The translations under genes were made by a program, and so were the position numbers. Source: Uloborus plumipes (Eukaryota; Arthropoda; Arachnida; Araneae; Uloboridae). Taken from it: 64,000 nt of DNA. The stretch's first letter is position 1; every line of letters begins with the position of its first letter. This document shows positions 1-13,100 of this stretch, one piece after another. The stretch covers positions 62,001 through 126,000 of the forward strand of contig JAXGGA010002054.1 of assembly GCA_038373865.1 (NCBI GenBank), given 5' to 3'. Below the pieces are notes generated by a model, which saw only the letters and a list, made by a program, of their open reading frames with translations, did no database searches and was not told the origin of the DNA.

Positions 1-357
1 TGACACGGTTCAACTCGTAAATAAGTAAGCACGAACATGCAGTCATTGGTTGACATAACTGGGCTTTCGGCATTTTAGATGTAAAAATTTATTTATTTTT
101 AAATAGTGCTTTTGAAATAAATATGGAGCTATCACGTGCAGGACAAAAGGTCTTTTTCCTCTCCAAAAGCTCATTATATATTTTTTACCATACTTATCAG
201 TTAGCTGATCGTATATGAAAACATTCTATAGACACTCAACGCAATAACAACTGATGTCCTCAAAACGCCATGAAATCAGTAACTCTATTCGAACACGACC
301 AATATAAATCTTCAAAGTTTTGTTCCATAAAATCTGTACCTCAGAACCAGACTAACC
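1..357. other. AT-rich flank, no gene seen
   Basis: I see no coding exon or RNA gene here. By position it should be the 5' flank or a 5' UTR intron of the Di-Ras gene. The only structure is a 17-base word at 334-350, which recurs inverted at 873-890 on the other side of the MITE. Confidence 0.5.
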
Positions 358-450
358 TAAGGCAGGGATTCAAGTGAAACAGCACTGCGATCGCTTTTAA
401 TTGCAATCGCTACTGGAAGTGAATTACATTATCATCAACTTAACTTGGTA

Positions 451-458
451 TGACGTCA
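451..458. promoter_or_regulatory. CRE-type palindrome TGACGTCA inside the MITE
   Basis: This is a perfect TGACGTCA, the consensus for CREB/ATF bZIP factors. It lies 90 bp from the left end of the MITE, mirrored by a second copy 88 bp from the right end, so it belongs to the element's inverted symmetry. A role in Di-Ras transcription is only inferred from position. Confidence 0.35.
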
Positions 459-566
459 CTACGGGTGGAGCCAATAAGAGCTAACAAGCACTCAGCGATC
501 TCCTCTTATTCGCCAAGTAGGCTGTGACGTTTTATCTAGCTCGTTTTTCATAGGCAAACGTCACGC

Positions 567-574
567 TGACGTCA
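567..574. promoter_or_regulatory. second CRE-type palindrome TGACGTCA inside the MITE
   Basis: This perfect TGACGTCA is the mirror partner of the copy at 451-458. A half-site-like GTGACGT also occurs near 522. The function is unproven. Confidence 0.35.
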
Positions 575-930
575 CGATGTTTTTATCAAGAAACGTTCTA
601 ATGTAATTCATTTCCAGTAGCGATTGTAATTTGCGATTGCCTATTTCACTTGAATCCCTGCCTAAGTCCATTTTCGTCACTTTTCAGTAGAAGGGGAAAA
701 CGCTTGTCGGATGCACGCAAAGGATGGGACTCGCGCTCATTTAATGCTGCTAAGTAATTGTGAAGGAATTTCTTTTCTAGAATAACGTTCTCAGGGGGTC
801 GATGCAGAATAGGATTCTACATAGTAAAATGCAGCAAAAAAGTGTGAATCGCCATTTTTGGAGTTGCGTCATTCTGGTTCTGAGGTACAGAAAAATGTTG
901 GATGTGCGACGAAAAGATCGTTAAATGTTG

Positions 931-951
931 CTGTTTTTTCTCTTTCCCCAG
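931..951 (+). other. probable splice acceptor before the Di-Ras start codon
   Basis: A pyrimidine-rich run ends in CCCCAG at 951, and the conserved ATG follows 17 bases later at 969. This looks like a 3' splice site, so the first coding exon probably begins at 952 and an upstream non-coding exon exists elsewhere. It also explains why the reading frame stays open upstream to 858 with a sequence unlike any Ras protein. Confidence 0.6.
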
Positions 952-968
952 TCGGAGAGGAGCTCTCA

Positions 969-1106
969 ATGCCGGAGCAGAGCAATGACTACCGGGTGGT
1001 GGTATTCGGCGCTGGAGGAGTGGGCAAGAGCTCCCTCGTTCTCAGGTTCGTCCGGGGCACTTTCCGAGAGTCCTACATCCCCACCATCGAAGATACATAT
1101 CGACAG
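969..1106 (+). CDS. DIRAS2: Di-Ras coding exon 1 (residues 1-46)
   Basis: The exon encodes residues 1-46, from the start Met through the P-loop and switch I, ending after YRQ. The donor is CAG|GTAACT at 1107 and the junction is phase 0. The exon proper probably begins at 952 with 17 bases of 5' UTR. The frame runs on into the intron as a meaningless extension to 1208. Confidence 0.93.
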
Positions 1107-4100
1107 GTAACTCTCAATCCTCTACACTTTTTTGCAGAAATGTCAATGATGTTTTCCATAGGCATAAATATAAATCAAAACAAGCTGAGTCAGGCCAACG
1201 CCTCCTAAATACTAAATGCCTGCTGCTTTCTGGTTTTTAGCATAGAACAAAATTTCGTCCTTGGTTCACAAAGCACTGCCATCTGCTGGAGTTCTTGGAG
1301 AAAGAGAAATATACGATTGGTTCATTTCTAAATTTAAATTCAAAAATCGACCAATCAAAACATTTAATTCGAATATTGTTTGGAGCCATCGCCAATAGCT
1401 GCTAAATTTCGCCCTTGGTTCACAAAGAACTGCCATCTACCAGAGTTCTTCGAAAAAGAGAAATTAACGATTGGTTCGTTTCGAAATTTAAATTTAAAAA
1501 TCAACCAATCAAAAAATTTAATTCGAAAATTGTTTGGATCCATCGCCAATAGCTGCATTCCGCAAGATGGACAACCAAAAGTGGAACCAATGTCGCCCGT
1601 AGCGCAGCAAATGTAGTAGGCATTTAGTATTTAGGATGCGTTGGTCAGATGAAGTGGACAGCACTTCAAGCAGCGAAAACTCCAAAATCCGTTTTTTTTT
1701 TTTTCCAACTCACATTGGCATTCGCAAGTACACTACCGTGCTAAGCACAAAAGTTGTATCTGCACTTTTTTAACAAAATTGAGTTATTGCATCAGGGGGT
1801 TCTTTGTGGCATATTTTACCTAATACAAAGTGCTATGGACATCTGAGAGCAAAAAATATTTTAAAAAAATTCTGAAAAGGTGTCATCTGAATCAAATACA
1901 TGTATGCCCAAAACTTTAAACAGTTATATTTCAGTTTGCGTTCGACAGCAGATACCACTTTTGCGCTTATCACAGCAATATATAATAATTTCGTTCAATT
2001 TTGTGCAGCAGTTTTGGAGCTAGAGCTACCGCAAAACATAGTCCCGCACATTTAGACAAACACTCACAAACAAGACCGACATATATTTTTCAAAACTGAT
2101 CCGAATGGAATCAGCGCGTGCAATTATCAACGAGCCCAATACAGTTTTCAATACTTTTTGTATCAGATACAGAAGAAATTAAATAAAATATACAAGATTT
2201 ATTGTAATGAATTTCATGCAAAGTTTATGATCCCGTAATTATTGGCCACATTCTCAAAGATATGACTCTACTTATTTTTCCGATCACTGAGCTTTTTTTT
2301 TTCCTTTTTTATAAAAGAAAAAAAGGAACATATAAAACTGGATACTTTTTTTAAGATAAACCTTGAGAAAAAAAATGTGTACCTTGAAAAATGATATTAA
2401 TTCGAAAATGCATTTAAATAGAAATCATACAGAACATACAGAGACTGAGAGAGTTCAGCTCCTTTTAAAATCTGACATTTACTCATTAGGCAAACGCAAA
2501 GGATCAGTAGGTGCAACACAGTTACTGAGAAAGTTTTTCAAGGAAATCAAAAGTCTGACACTAAAGTGTTGGCATTTTTCGTTATAGGCTTTATTTGCAA
2601 ATGCTAAATGCTAATTAAAACTTAGATATCCTGTTTGAATATCTAATTATATCTGCGTTATGAGTAAATACTATAAACAATTATACGCGGAACTACAACT
2701 GGGCAAAAAAAACTTTTTTTCGTATTTTCCAAAAGTGACATTTGACATTTTATATCGCGTCGTTTTCATTTCTAAGAGAAAATAAATACACTTCCTCTAA
2801 GAAAAAATGATAGAAATCTATTTCTTCCTGTTTTATGCGTCGAAACGGAACTAGCTCCTATGATCTTTTGTGAACGTCTCGTCGAATTTCCTTTGGACAC
2901 ATCATCAATGACGACATACCGGAAAGCCAGAGCAAGAGAAATGTATTAATGCTTTTTAAATTGCCGTTCTCTGGATGAGTATATTTGAATAAATCACTGA
3001 GTCGGAATTCTGGCGTAAAATTGTCAGATCCGTAAACGTTTGTTAGAGGCGAGGCTAATTAAAAGCAGACATCGGAAATGTTGAAATTGAGTTATTTTAA
3101 TTCAGATATTGTTTCCGTGTGTTGGGCAATAAGAATTAAAAGCATTCATTCGTATATTAGTAGAAATTTTAAAAAGAACTGAATACATGTAAAAAATACA
3201 CGGTGAATTATAAAACTTTAAGTAATTGTGTATGTGTGTGTATGCGTGTACGCGAGCTTTTTTTTTTTTTTCTTTTGAGAAGGAAGGGCATTTTATCAAG
3301 ATCTCAAAACATGCAAGACAGCTTGCGACACGACTTTCATTCTTTTCAGTACAGCAATTTTAATTTCTTTTTGGATTTTATTTCAAAAACCTGCAATTTT
3401 AGCACTGTCCGCATTTGGACTAAAAACAGTTCTTTTACGTTCGGTCAAAAGTTAAAACAAAACAGGCGTAATGGAGCCTGTGAGTTTTCAAGGAATATTT
3501 CAGTGATTGGGTAATAGGCTTATTTATGAAATTGTACCTATAATCTACTCTGCATTGTTTTACCATTGAAAAGATTTTCCGTTTTCAAATGTTCAGTTTT
3601 GCTTTTCCTATATTAATATAATTACTTGGAAGTTACTGCACAGTGCTCGCTGGACATTCTTTCTTTCAAAGAGAGCATATCCTCAAACACTTGTAAAATA
3701 AAAAAATCAATGCATTAGTGCTTTCATGGAAATAGGTCGTTATTTGACACCCTGTATATATGGTTGTTATACTATTATATATGATGTGCCCACTGAAGTC
3801 CTCCCTTCCCATCCTCCTAATTTCTGAGCGGCTGCTGAAATGTTCATAAAGTGTGGTTTAGGTGGGGCAAAGTAGTCATGCGCTACTGAATAAAACCAGT
3901 TGTGGAGTCATCTGATGGGAAACTATGGAGTTAGCATCTCTACCTTTCAAACGCAGCAAGATCAAGCAAGGAAAGTTGTTACCGAAGTTGTAAAGCAATA
4001 TCTGTTTAATACGTAAAGACGCCTGATATCTAATACCTTTAAACGAGCAATTCTTGTATATGGGTGATACTACAAAAATGGGCAAATTTGTGTTCCATAC

Positions 4101-7100
4101 TGATTGCTCTTTTTGTTTTTAATTTAATGAAAAACTATTTTGGGAATATTTTTATGCGTCTTTTGTTCTATAATTTCCGTTATCAACAATGTCAATATTT
4201 AATTATTATTCATTTAAAAAATGGATATTAGATTGAAATGTCATCCACATGCCCTGTCCCATAGGTGCCATTTTCACAATCAATGGAATATAAATTTTAA
4301 AAAAATAATTAATTTTTTTCTCAATAGTTTTTTATTTATAAATATGAATGTGTGCAAGATGTAAATCACAAAAAAAGCAAAATAATATGAAAATAATATC
4401 TCTAAAAGTTAATCTAAACTTCGTCCCAGCGATTATCAGTCATCCACATGTCTAAAAAGTATAGATAATTTTCTCTGAAATGTTATATTTCAAAATCTGG
4501 CAACACATCTTAAAACAAAGCATGGAACTTTGTTATTCCTGGATGAGAATTAATTTTGCTGTTCTCCAATGCTTTTTGATAAAAAGCAAGCTAAACTCAA
4601 CTTTCAAGGCAAGTGTTTTTTATCTTTGTCATTAACATGCCCCACAGAATGCATGTAAAATGTACATGTAAATAAATTTTGACAATGAATAATCCTAAGG
4701 CTTACATTTGTGTGTTCTAATTCGAAGTGAAGCCGAAAAATATTCAGATATGACTTTTTGAGAACACAATTACTTGTGTTTTGTCATTCACATGCCCTTT
4801 TTCTATTGTCATTCACATGCCCCAATATAAGGCACGTGGATGAATCAAAAGCCAAACTATGACAGTACAATGTTTAAAAATTATGTCTAACAGTTTACTG
4901 GTTAAAAAATTTCATTAATATACCTATTGTGTTTGTGTTATTCACATACTTACTGTGTTATATTCACATACCCATTGTGTCATCCACATGTCCTTTTTAT
5001 CATTCACATATGCCTTCAAAAAATAAAAATGCAAAAATACAATAAAATACAAACATTTAAGCTCTGCTGATATTCTATTTTAATTATGTAACTTATCAAG
5101 TGCTTTGCTGATTTTTTTCAGATTTTTAATTTTAAATTAATTTTTTGAATTCTACATGTTAGAAATATTCCCGTATTTGTAGAATCACCCATATATATTT
5201 ATTTATATATTTATTTATTTTTCGGATCTCGAAAACGGCTCTAACGATTTTGATAAAACTTGGTATTTAGATGGAGTTTTGGTTTCTGAGTTCATCTACG
5301 TCGGCGTTTTTTCTGTAAAAACGCCAGTTTTCACAAAAAAACCCGTTTTTTGTGCCTTCATTAAGTAAGTTTGAGACGCTTTCTTTACCGCCATTTTCTT
5401 TATGATTATTATCAATTGTTACTGTTTCATAGCAAGCACGTTTTAATTTAACAATGGATTTCATAGTTAATCACATCAGAGCGAGTTTAAATTTTATGGT
5501 ATTTGGCAACGTTAAATTGTTATTGTTTTTTGAAATGTTAAAGCAAGGCTTCACTAGATAGTGTCTTATACAGACTGTTTCATTTATTCAAAAGCCATGG
5601 GATTAAAGCAGTGGTGATTGTCCAGCGACATTTATTCAATTTTATGGTAACTTACGGTACTTAAAATCGGATTATTTTACTTTTCAAGTACGATTTTAAA
5701 ATTGAGTATAAAAGTGTTACAGTTAGTTTTCAAAGACTCTTTTTCCTCCTCAAGAGTGTTTAGTAAGATATTTCAGGTAAAAAATCAATAAATACGAAAC
5801 TCAATTTTCTTAAAATATTAAGTTTCAAAACAAAATTACATCTATCTAATATCTTTAGACGAGCAATTCTTGTATATATATATTTCGGATCTCGAAAACG
5901 GCTCTAACGATTTTGATAAAATTTTGTATTAAGATAAAGTTTTGGTTTTTGAGTTCATCTACATCGGCGTTTTTTCTGTAAAAACGCGTTTTCACAAAAA
6001 ACCCCGTTTTTGGTGCCTTCATTAGAAGTTTGACGAGCTTTCTTTCGCCATTTTCTTTATGATTACTCTTATTGTTACTGTTTCATAGCAACCACGTTTT
6101 ATTATAACAATGGATTTCATATTTAATCACATCAGCGTAAACTTAAATTTTTATGATGTTTGGGCAAACGAGTTTTGGCAGCACGTTAGAATTTTATTGT
6201 TTTTGAAATTTAAAAGAGATCGATCAAAAGAAAGTTAGAATTGGGTGTGGGCCGCGGTAGTCCGATCGGTAAGTCGTCGGACTCGTAACCAGAGGGTCCC
6301 GGTCCGATCATATAGAGGAAGCCCAGCCGATCAAAGATCCACCGTCTTCATTAATGGTGGCTGGGGGACGTTAAAAATGTTCGTGGTCATAAAATCCTCC
6401 AAGTGAAACGATACCTCTGGGGGATGCTGGGCCAAAGGTATGCTCGGCCCTTGGTCCCGGTTCAAAAATGAACAGAGCGCTCTTCAAGGCCCCATCCCGG
6501 TTAAACTACGAGTTGTGGTATGTACGGGGGGAACCTTGGAGTGTGAAGTCAAGTGAAAGTCAAAATCAACTGTAACCAAATGCGTACTGGAGAACATGGA
6601 CTCTGCATCCATTCTCATCAACCCCTCCCGCGCTTTAGGTGCCAAATGAAATGAAATTGGGTGTGATTTTACGGTGAGCATGGATTAAATAAGGTTGCGT
6701 TTTTTAAAACAAATTACGGCTGTTTTAAAAGCATAATTGCAACCAAAGGCTTAAAAATGCTTTTCAAGTTTATCTAAATAAGTACTTCGCATTTTAGAAA
6801 AAAACACGAGTTTACAAACCTCTCTTTTTTTTAATCGAGCGGGCTCGGTCCCCTGGTACTGAATATTAATGTAAAGAATAAAGCGATTAAAATGCTCATT
6901 TGTTTTTTTGCCAGACCCACACTGAAGTGAGAAAGCGATCTGAGAAAGAAAAAAATAAGCTATATCGATGCTACTTTATTTGACATTGCGGCTTTGTTTT
7001 GATGAAAGGATAAATATTTCTCCTTCCGTTCAAGTTCCGTGACGCCACATAGACGTTTCGGGCATGAATTCGGGACGTTTCCGCGAAATCACGAGAAATC

Positions 7101-10100
7101 AAATGTGCGTTATAACCGTTTCATCGTTTTGCATCCATGTCAACAAGGTTTATTTTTGTACTAAATTCGTAATTTCCTTCCACTTAATAAATTCTTTATT
7201 CACCACCATCTTGCTCCAATTTAAAGATAAAAATAGCACAAAATGACGCCTCCAAACGTGATCGAAAATTGCCAGTTTAAAGATCGCTGAATTTTCGCTT
7301 TGAGAAGCATCATGGTTTATTCTTACAGTCAAGTACAGTCTTACAGACTGTCACACCTTAGAATGAGAATAAATGACTAAGACTCACTATTATAAAGTTA
7401 TTCATTCTTAGTGCGTCTTCTTAGAGGGACTGTAGGTATTCAGGGACGACAAAACCCCACCATATCTCACGGCTACTGTCAAAGAGTAAGAATTCTAAAG
7501 GAATGGATTACCTGGCAAGGTCTTAGGATATAAATCTTATCGAGTATGTATAGTACTTTCTATAGAGAAGCTTGGCAGCAGATAATTTTCTGCCAGTAAC
7601 GATTTTAGGGCTGCAATTGGTGCTACAAGAGGAATGGGTAGCAATGCCTCAAGAACTTATTGAGAACATCCTATTCAGCATCAGCAGATCAGGTAAAACA
7701 TTCACAGCAGTCAGGGGAGTCTTTCATGTCTTCCAATAAAGGCTGGAGGTATCTTGCTGAATGCCTGCCCCATGAATGTTTCGACCTTCTATCGCAATGT
7801 GCTCTATTCTACTTTTTTTTACTGAAGTCTATTTTGTGAAGTGTTTCTTACATTAATTATGCTCTAACATCTAAGGGATCTTGTGGTGTTATTTGCATTG
7901 ATTTAGAAATCCTTTGTGCAACATTATACTGAGAAAACCACCACGTGTTTAATTTTTGCACACCAATGTATGTATAGTGGAAGAGATATAAAAACCAAAT
8001 ATTCCCATAAGTTTTTACGTTCTGTTTTAAAGCTCTTTTTCACACAACCTGAAGAGTTTAGCGATGCTATTGGAGATTCCATTTTTTTTTTTTTCTAATT
8101 CAGGATACTTTCCTCTTGTTTCCCTGATCCTTTTCGCCGCACTTCTATAAATAGCTGAGGAGTAAATCCATTTTTCTCACTTCTTGAGAAAACGAGTAAC
8201 CTTATGCCTAAACGACGCTCAAAAGTTTGCACGAAATCCGCTAGTTCCTCCTGTTGCAATTCTTTCCCTCCCAACACAAAAAAAGAACAGTAAGAAGAAA
8301 CAGTGAATAAGGCTTTCCTCGTTGAACTTCAAAAAAAAAGTTAAGGGAAGCACGAAAGATGCTAATGAGATAATTTAGATAACACGAAACTACACGAACA
8401 CGAAATTTTTATCAACAAGTTTCTTATTAATTTGAGCATCTGGAAGTCTATCCGAACTTCTTTGTTAATTTAAGTTCAAGGAGGAAATGTTAGAGCCAAA
8501 AAAGTGGATTTAATTAATCAATTAGTTGGTTGAAGTTAATGACATTAATGTCATTTTTAATGAGATTGAACACAGCAGTGATAAGTATTGGAGCTTCCTC
8601 TCATCGCGCCGAGAAGAGTTTTAGTTAAAGAATTTAATCTAGAAAGTTTCATCGTCTTAAAGATAGTTAATTACTTGAATTCAAGAGTTTCTAAGAGGAG
8701 AATGAAATTGATGAACAGCCAGATCTATGGAAAATCCTGTTTTCTGATGAGTTGGAGGAAAATAGATATTTTCCGTAAAATTACATGTTATTTTTTAAAA
8801 ATAACATTAGATTGTAGTCGTCAAGAGTTAAAGCTGTCAAAAATAACATTAGATTTTAAAACTTTACTACTAAAAATAATTTTATTTTAATTATTTATTT
8901 ATTTTTTTGTTGATAAATGACGAAAATTTAATCGCATTTTCGACCGTAGTTGGCGTTGTGGCTTCTTTTTTAGATTGATTCCGGAATTGGTTTGCCCGTC
9001 CACTGGTTCCTAGTGCAGGTTCTTCTCTGGTCCGCTGCCTCCGCTCCTCCTAGTGGTTTAGCCCATCACCTGCACACACACTCCTGCACACTTACACATG
9101 ACATTGCACACACACAATACGTGATTGCGAAAAACATAATTTGAATTCAAAATATCTTTTTTTTTTTTTTTTTGCATATATACTCGTATTAGTTAGTTGA
9201 CTGAGACCAAAAATAACACCTCTTTGCACAAAAGGGTTTCTCAAAATCTCTTTTACTGAGCAGCCAACATTATCGATTTCTCTTTTCTTTTACCTGAAGT
9301 TTCTTTTTTATTGTCTTCACAAGTGGCAAATAGTAGTGACTAATGAAATTTAATTTCTGGATATTATTGTCTGTTTTTTTAGCATGTTGTCAATATGCTA
9401 AAACAATACGACTTGGATCAACCCGATTGGCATAATACATAAACCTGAAATGATGCCTACAAGACTAAATTTTACTTTATTTAAAGGTGAACTAGCAGGG
9501 CCTTTATTTCAAGTTTTTCGGAGGGGGGGGCAAAGGGTCCAAACACAATGTAATTTCGTCGGAAAACATCAAGAACCACTCCCACTTATATGTAAATACA
9601 TTGATTTCTCAAAGTCAGCCCCCTCCCCCCCTAAATGACGGGCCTGCTGCCTAGGCACAAAATTGCCCTGACTTAGTTGCGATAGTATAGAAAAAGAAAT
9701 CCATCCATAACAGCAAATCGCGCTAACCTGGTTGTTGTTCTATGTAAATTTGAAATACCGTGAAAACGCCAAATCAGTAGCAGCCGCACGTACGAGTAAA
9801 TGTCGGGAATACATTAGAAAGATGCATCGTAAGACTGTCTCGTAATGGCTACCAGAGACTAATTCTATTTTATTATCATCGTAGTTTTTCTTTAATGGAA
9901 AACTTATTTTTGATCGATTTTGTACGGAGAAGCTCAAAAAGATGCACGGCATTGCTTAATTAACCTTAATAACTAAAGAGCACGCAAGTCAATACAACCC
10001 TATATAGCCCGGTCAAAATAGACATTCGAGTTCGGAAAAATTCGCATAGAGCTGAAAATTGGTACAGAGCTTAAGAACATCATTATAAGTGAAATCTCAA

Positions 10101-13100
10101 AAGTCCTGATGAATCCCGGTGGAGCTAAAAATTTTATTCAAGGTCAAAGGTCAAAATTGAATTTTTTTTCAAAAAATTGAAAAAAAAATCGTACGGTGCT
10201 AAAAATTGGTACAGACCTTAAGTACATCATTATAAATGATATATAAAAAATTTGAATCGATCCCATTTGAACTAAGCATTTTATGGAAGGTCAAAGGTCA
10301 AAATAAGCAAAAATAAATAAAAAATAAATTAAAAAACCAAAAAAATTCACAGAGAGCTAAAAATTGGCACAGACCTAAAATGCATCATTATAAACGAAAT
10401 ATCAAAAATCCCTATTGATCCCACTTAATCTAAACATTTTATGCAAGGTCAAAGGTCAAAAAATCCTTGTTTTTTTGTTTGCACAAACGTTAAGTGTTAT
10501 CATAAAAAAGTGCATATAAAATTTGTATGTTATTCAGTATGTTCAAAAGAAGTATTTATATCAAGTTAAACTCTATCGAGTCCAGATTATGTGAAATTAA
10601 CAACATTAATATTACATCCCTCCCGCCCCCCCCCCCCTTAATGGATAAGATGCCTCTATAAAGCAAGTGCAAAATATTTTTTTTTAAGTATACTATACAT
10701 TATTTCCCTCTTTTTAGAATATATTTTTCATTTAACATAACTTTAAATGCATGCACATTATTTATTTAGGATAAAAAATGAGAAAATATTCTTACTTATT
10801 TCAGTAAAAGAAACACGTCTTTTAAGATGTTAATATAACTTTTCCTCTCAGTCAAACATCACCAATTAGTTGACAGTAAGATTTTGGAATCCATGCAGCC
10901 ATTTAAAGATGATTCTTGCACTCATTTAAAAGTCTCCTATATGCTTCACATGACCAAAAAGACATAAATAAGAAAAAAAGACTTTTGTGGTATTTTGAAA
11001 CCAAAATATCGCTATTTAAAGTAGGAGTCCTATATGAGGGACAGAATGAATGACACAAATATTATCAAACATATTTCTATTTCTTTTAAACATATGTTTT
11101 GATGATACTTCGAACTCTTGATTATCATACAGTTTACTATTTATTTTTTTTTTAAATGCGTTTTAAATTTCCTTCCAGCTCTTGAATAGTAATATGATCT
11201 TCTATTTCTTCTTCCTCTTCTTGATCTTTAACTTCTAAAGATGGCTCGAATGAAAAAGTGGGATCACTTACATCTTCTTCACCAATATCATCGTCATCAG
11301 CATTGATTGCATTTGATTCCACATTGGAGCACGACTGGCCTAGGCAATTACTGCAAATTTTTGAGCAAAACAATCCGACTCTTCTGCAGCCATAATTATG
11401 ACTGCATCCCTTCTTGCAATTGCAAAAAATAGTATGGAGAAGTTTTTCTGGAGCGGGTGTCAGTAGAGTCTGAATTGGCTCCAAAACATTATCTTTCAGG
11501 ATCCATCCCCAGTTTTCAGGGTCTAGCTCGTTGCCTAGCTATATTTGTACTTGGTAGTACACACGATATAAATGTTGATATGCAGCAGCAGATGTTGGAG
11601 GAAAACAGGATAATTGAACAGGTTTATTGTTACGTGTAATTTTCACAAAACAAGAATACCTGTACTTGTCAAGGGAATCGACATTTTTGGAACTCCATAC
11701 ATAGCAAGAATAAAGCGAATTCCATTTGTGAGAATGATATCGGGAGAACAGCTGATATTTTTGAAAACTTCAGGGCAATGAATTAAATCCTGATTTTTTT
11801 CAAGTAATTTAAATATTTTCGTTTTGCCTCGCTTGTAAAACGCTGACGTAGTATCACATCCAGTTACTGCATGTAAAAATAAGATATGATCTTGACACTT
11901 TGGATATGAAGTTAAACTTTGTGATGAGTACAGTTTTGCTTCTTTTCCAGTTGTACTAGGTTTAAAAAGTAAATAATTCTGTCAGTAGGAGCTCTTGCAG
12001 TCAGTATTATTAGCAAATCGACATCTTCAGCAACAATAATAGTGATATTTGTGTTGAAATGTTCTAAAGCTGTTTCAATTATTAGAACATCAGCGTCATT
12101 ATTGGCTTGCTTCACAGAAATATGAGCAGCTATTAATTTTTCTGAAAGCATTGAAATAAACCGAGACTTATTATGTGTGTTGGCAAGAAATTGCTCCTGG
12201 TTTGTTGGAGAAGTCATAAATCTGTTAAAAAGAACATCAGAAGATGGAGATATTTTACTTATCCGACGTCGTTGCTCTGAAACTTTGATATTCTTAGTAT
12301 GATCAGAATATCCATCGTACTTCTCAAAAATTGCATCGAATTTTTCATCTCGATCCCATACAACGCGATGTAAAAGGTATCCACCATCGATGATGTAAGT
12401 AGTATCTTCTTTATCGATTTCAACATGTACTCATTGAAAGCAATCATAAATGGCTGATTTTTGTGTTTCACGCATTCCAATTGCATCGAAGAGTGATAAT
12501 GGATAAGGAGCAATTCATACTTGAAAAATGTTTCAAGCTCATCGTCCAAATACTTACAAATACACATTCGCTGAAACAGTAAGACAGCTACTGACGGTTA
12601 AAAGAAGGAGAACTTTATCAACACGTTTCAATTTAATATTGTTGAAGGAAAACGCCTCCACTCACCCCCGAATGTAACTTGACCCTCTCTTAGAGGGGGG
12701 ATGAATCATAGGAGGGGATAGGCGTAGTGGTCAAGTTGGGAAAAGTGTTTCTCGAGGTCACTTGAAAATTGCGATGTCTCTTGAATGTTATTTTGTATGG
12801 GGAGGTGGAGGAAGGGGAGAGAGGCATATTTAGATATTTTTTTTTATACCAAGGGTTGATCCGCCTCTAAATCCACGCTTGTTTGTACATAATTGTATAC
12901 TTTACAAACTTTGCATCCTCCATTTTTAAGACACTTACCATTCAAGAGATATTTGTGAAAATTTTATTTTTGAGCTTTAACCTTGAATAAAACGTTTAGC
13001 TTCACTGGGGTCCATTGGAAACTTTTGACATTTCGTTTATACAATGATGTCCTTAATTATTTGCATGTTAATTTCATCGTCAAAGTGAAATACGTAGACA

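Larger units (their letters stand above)
361..662. mobile_element. Harbinger/PIF-type MITE, 302 bp, TAA target duplication
   Basis: The two ends are imperfect inverted repeats of about 65-70 bp that start with GGCAGGGATTCAAGTGAAA. The element is flanked by TAA at 358-360 and TAA at 663-665. A three-base TWA duplication with GGC/GCC termini is the signature of PIF/Harbinger elements. There is no coding capacity, so it is non-autonomous. It lies about 300 bp upstream of the Di-Ras start codon. Confidence 0.82.
4029..5540. repeat. older dispersed repeat, copy 1, split by an insertion
   Basis: The 5' part is at 4029-4060 and the rest at 5192-5540. The gap is the TA-flanked transposon at 4061-5191. 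The parts align with the copy at 5845-6212, sharing ACGAGCAATTCTTGTATA and then TTCGGATCTCGAAAACGGCT. Both copies start with TC after an A, which would fit a Helitron 5' end, but no 3' hairpin-CTRR end was found, so the class is open. Confidence 0.6.

Noticed and set aside
858..968. In-frame Met upstream of the Di-Ras start
   Set aside because: The extension is unlike any Ras protein and crosses a likely splice acceptor at 951; orthologues start [10 protein letters not shown].
4238..5015. CRISPR-like array
   Set aside because: Repeats are degenerate with irregular spacing, one copy is inverted, and the host is a eukaryote.
6484..6681. 65-residue minus-strand frame
   Set aside because: It lies within the SINE body.
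11457..11639. Plus-strand 60-residue frame
   Set aside because: It is antisense to the decayed PIN-like/CXC gene.
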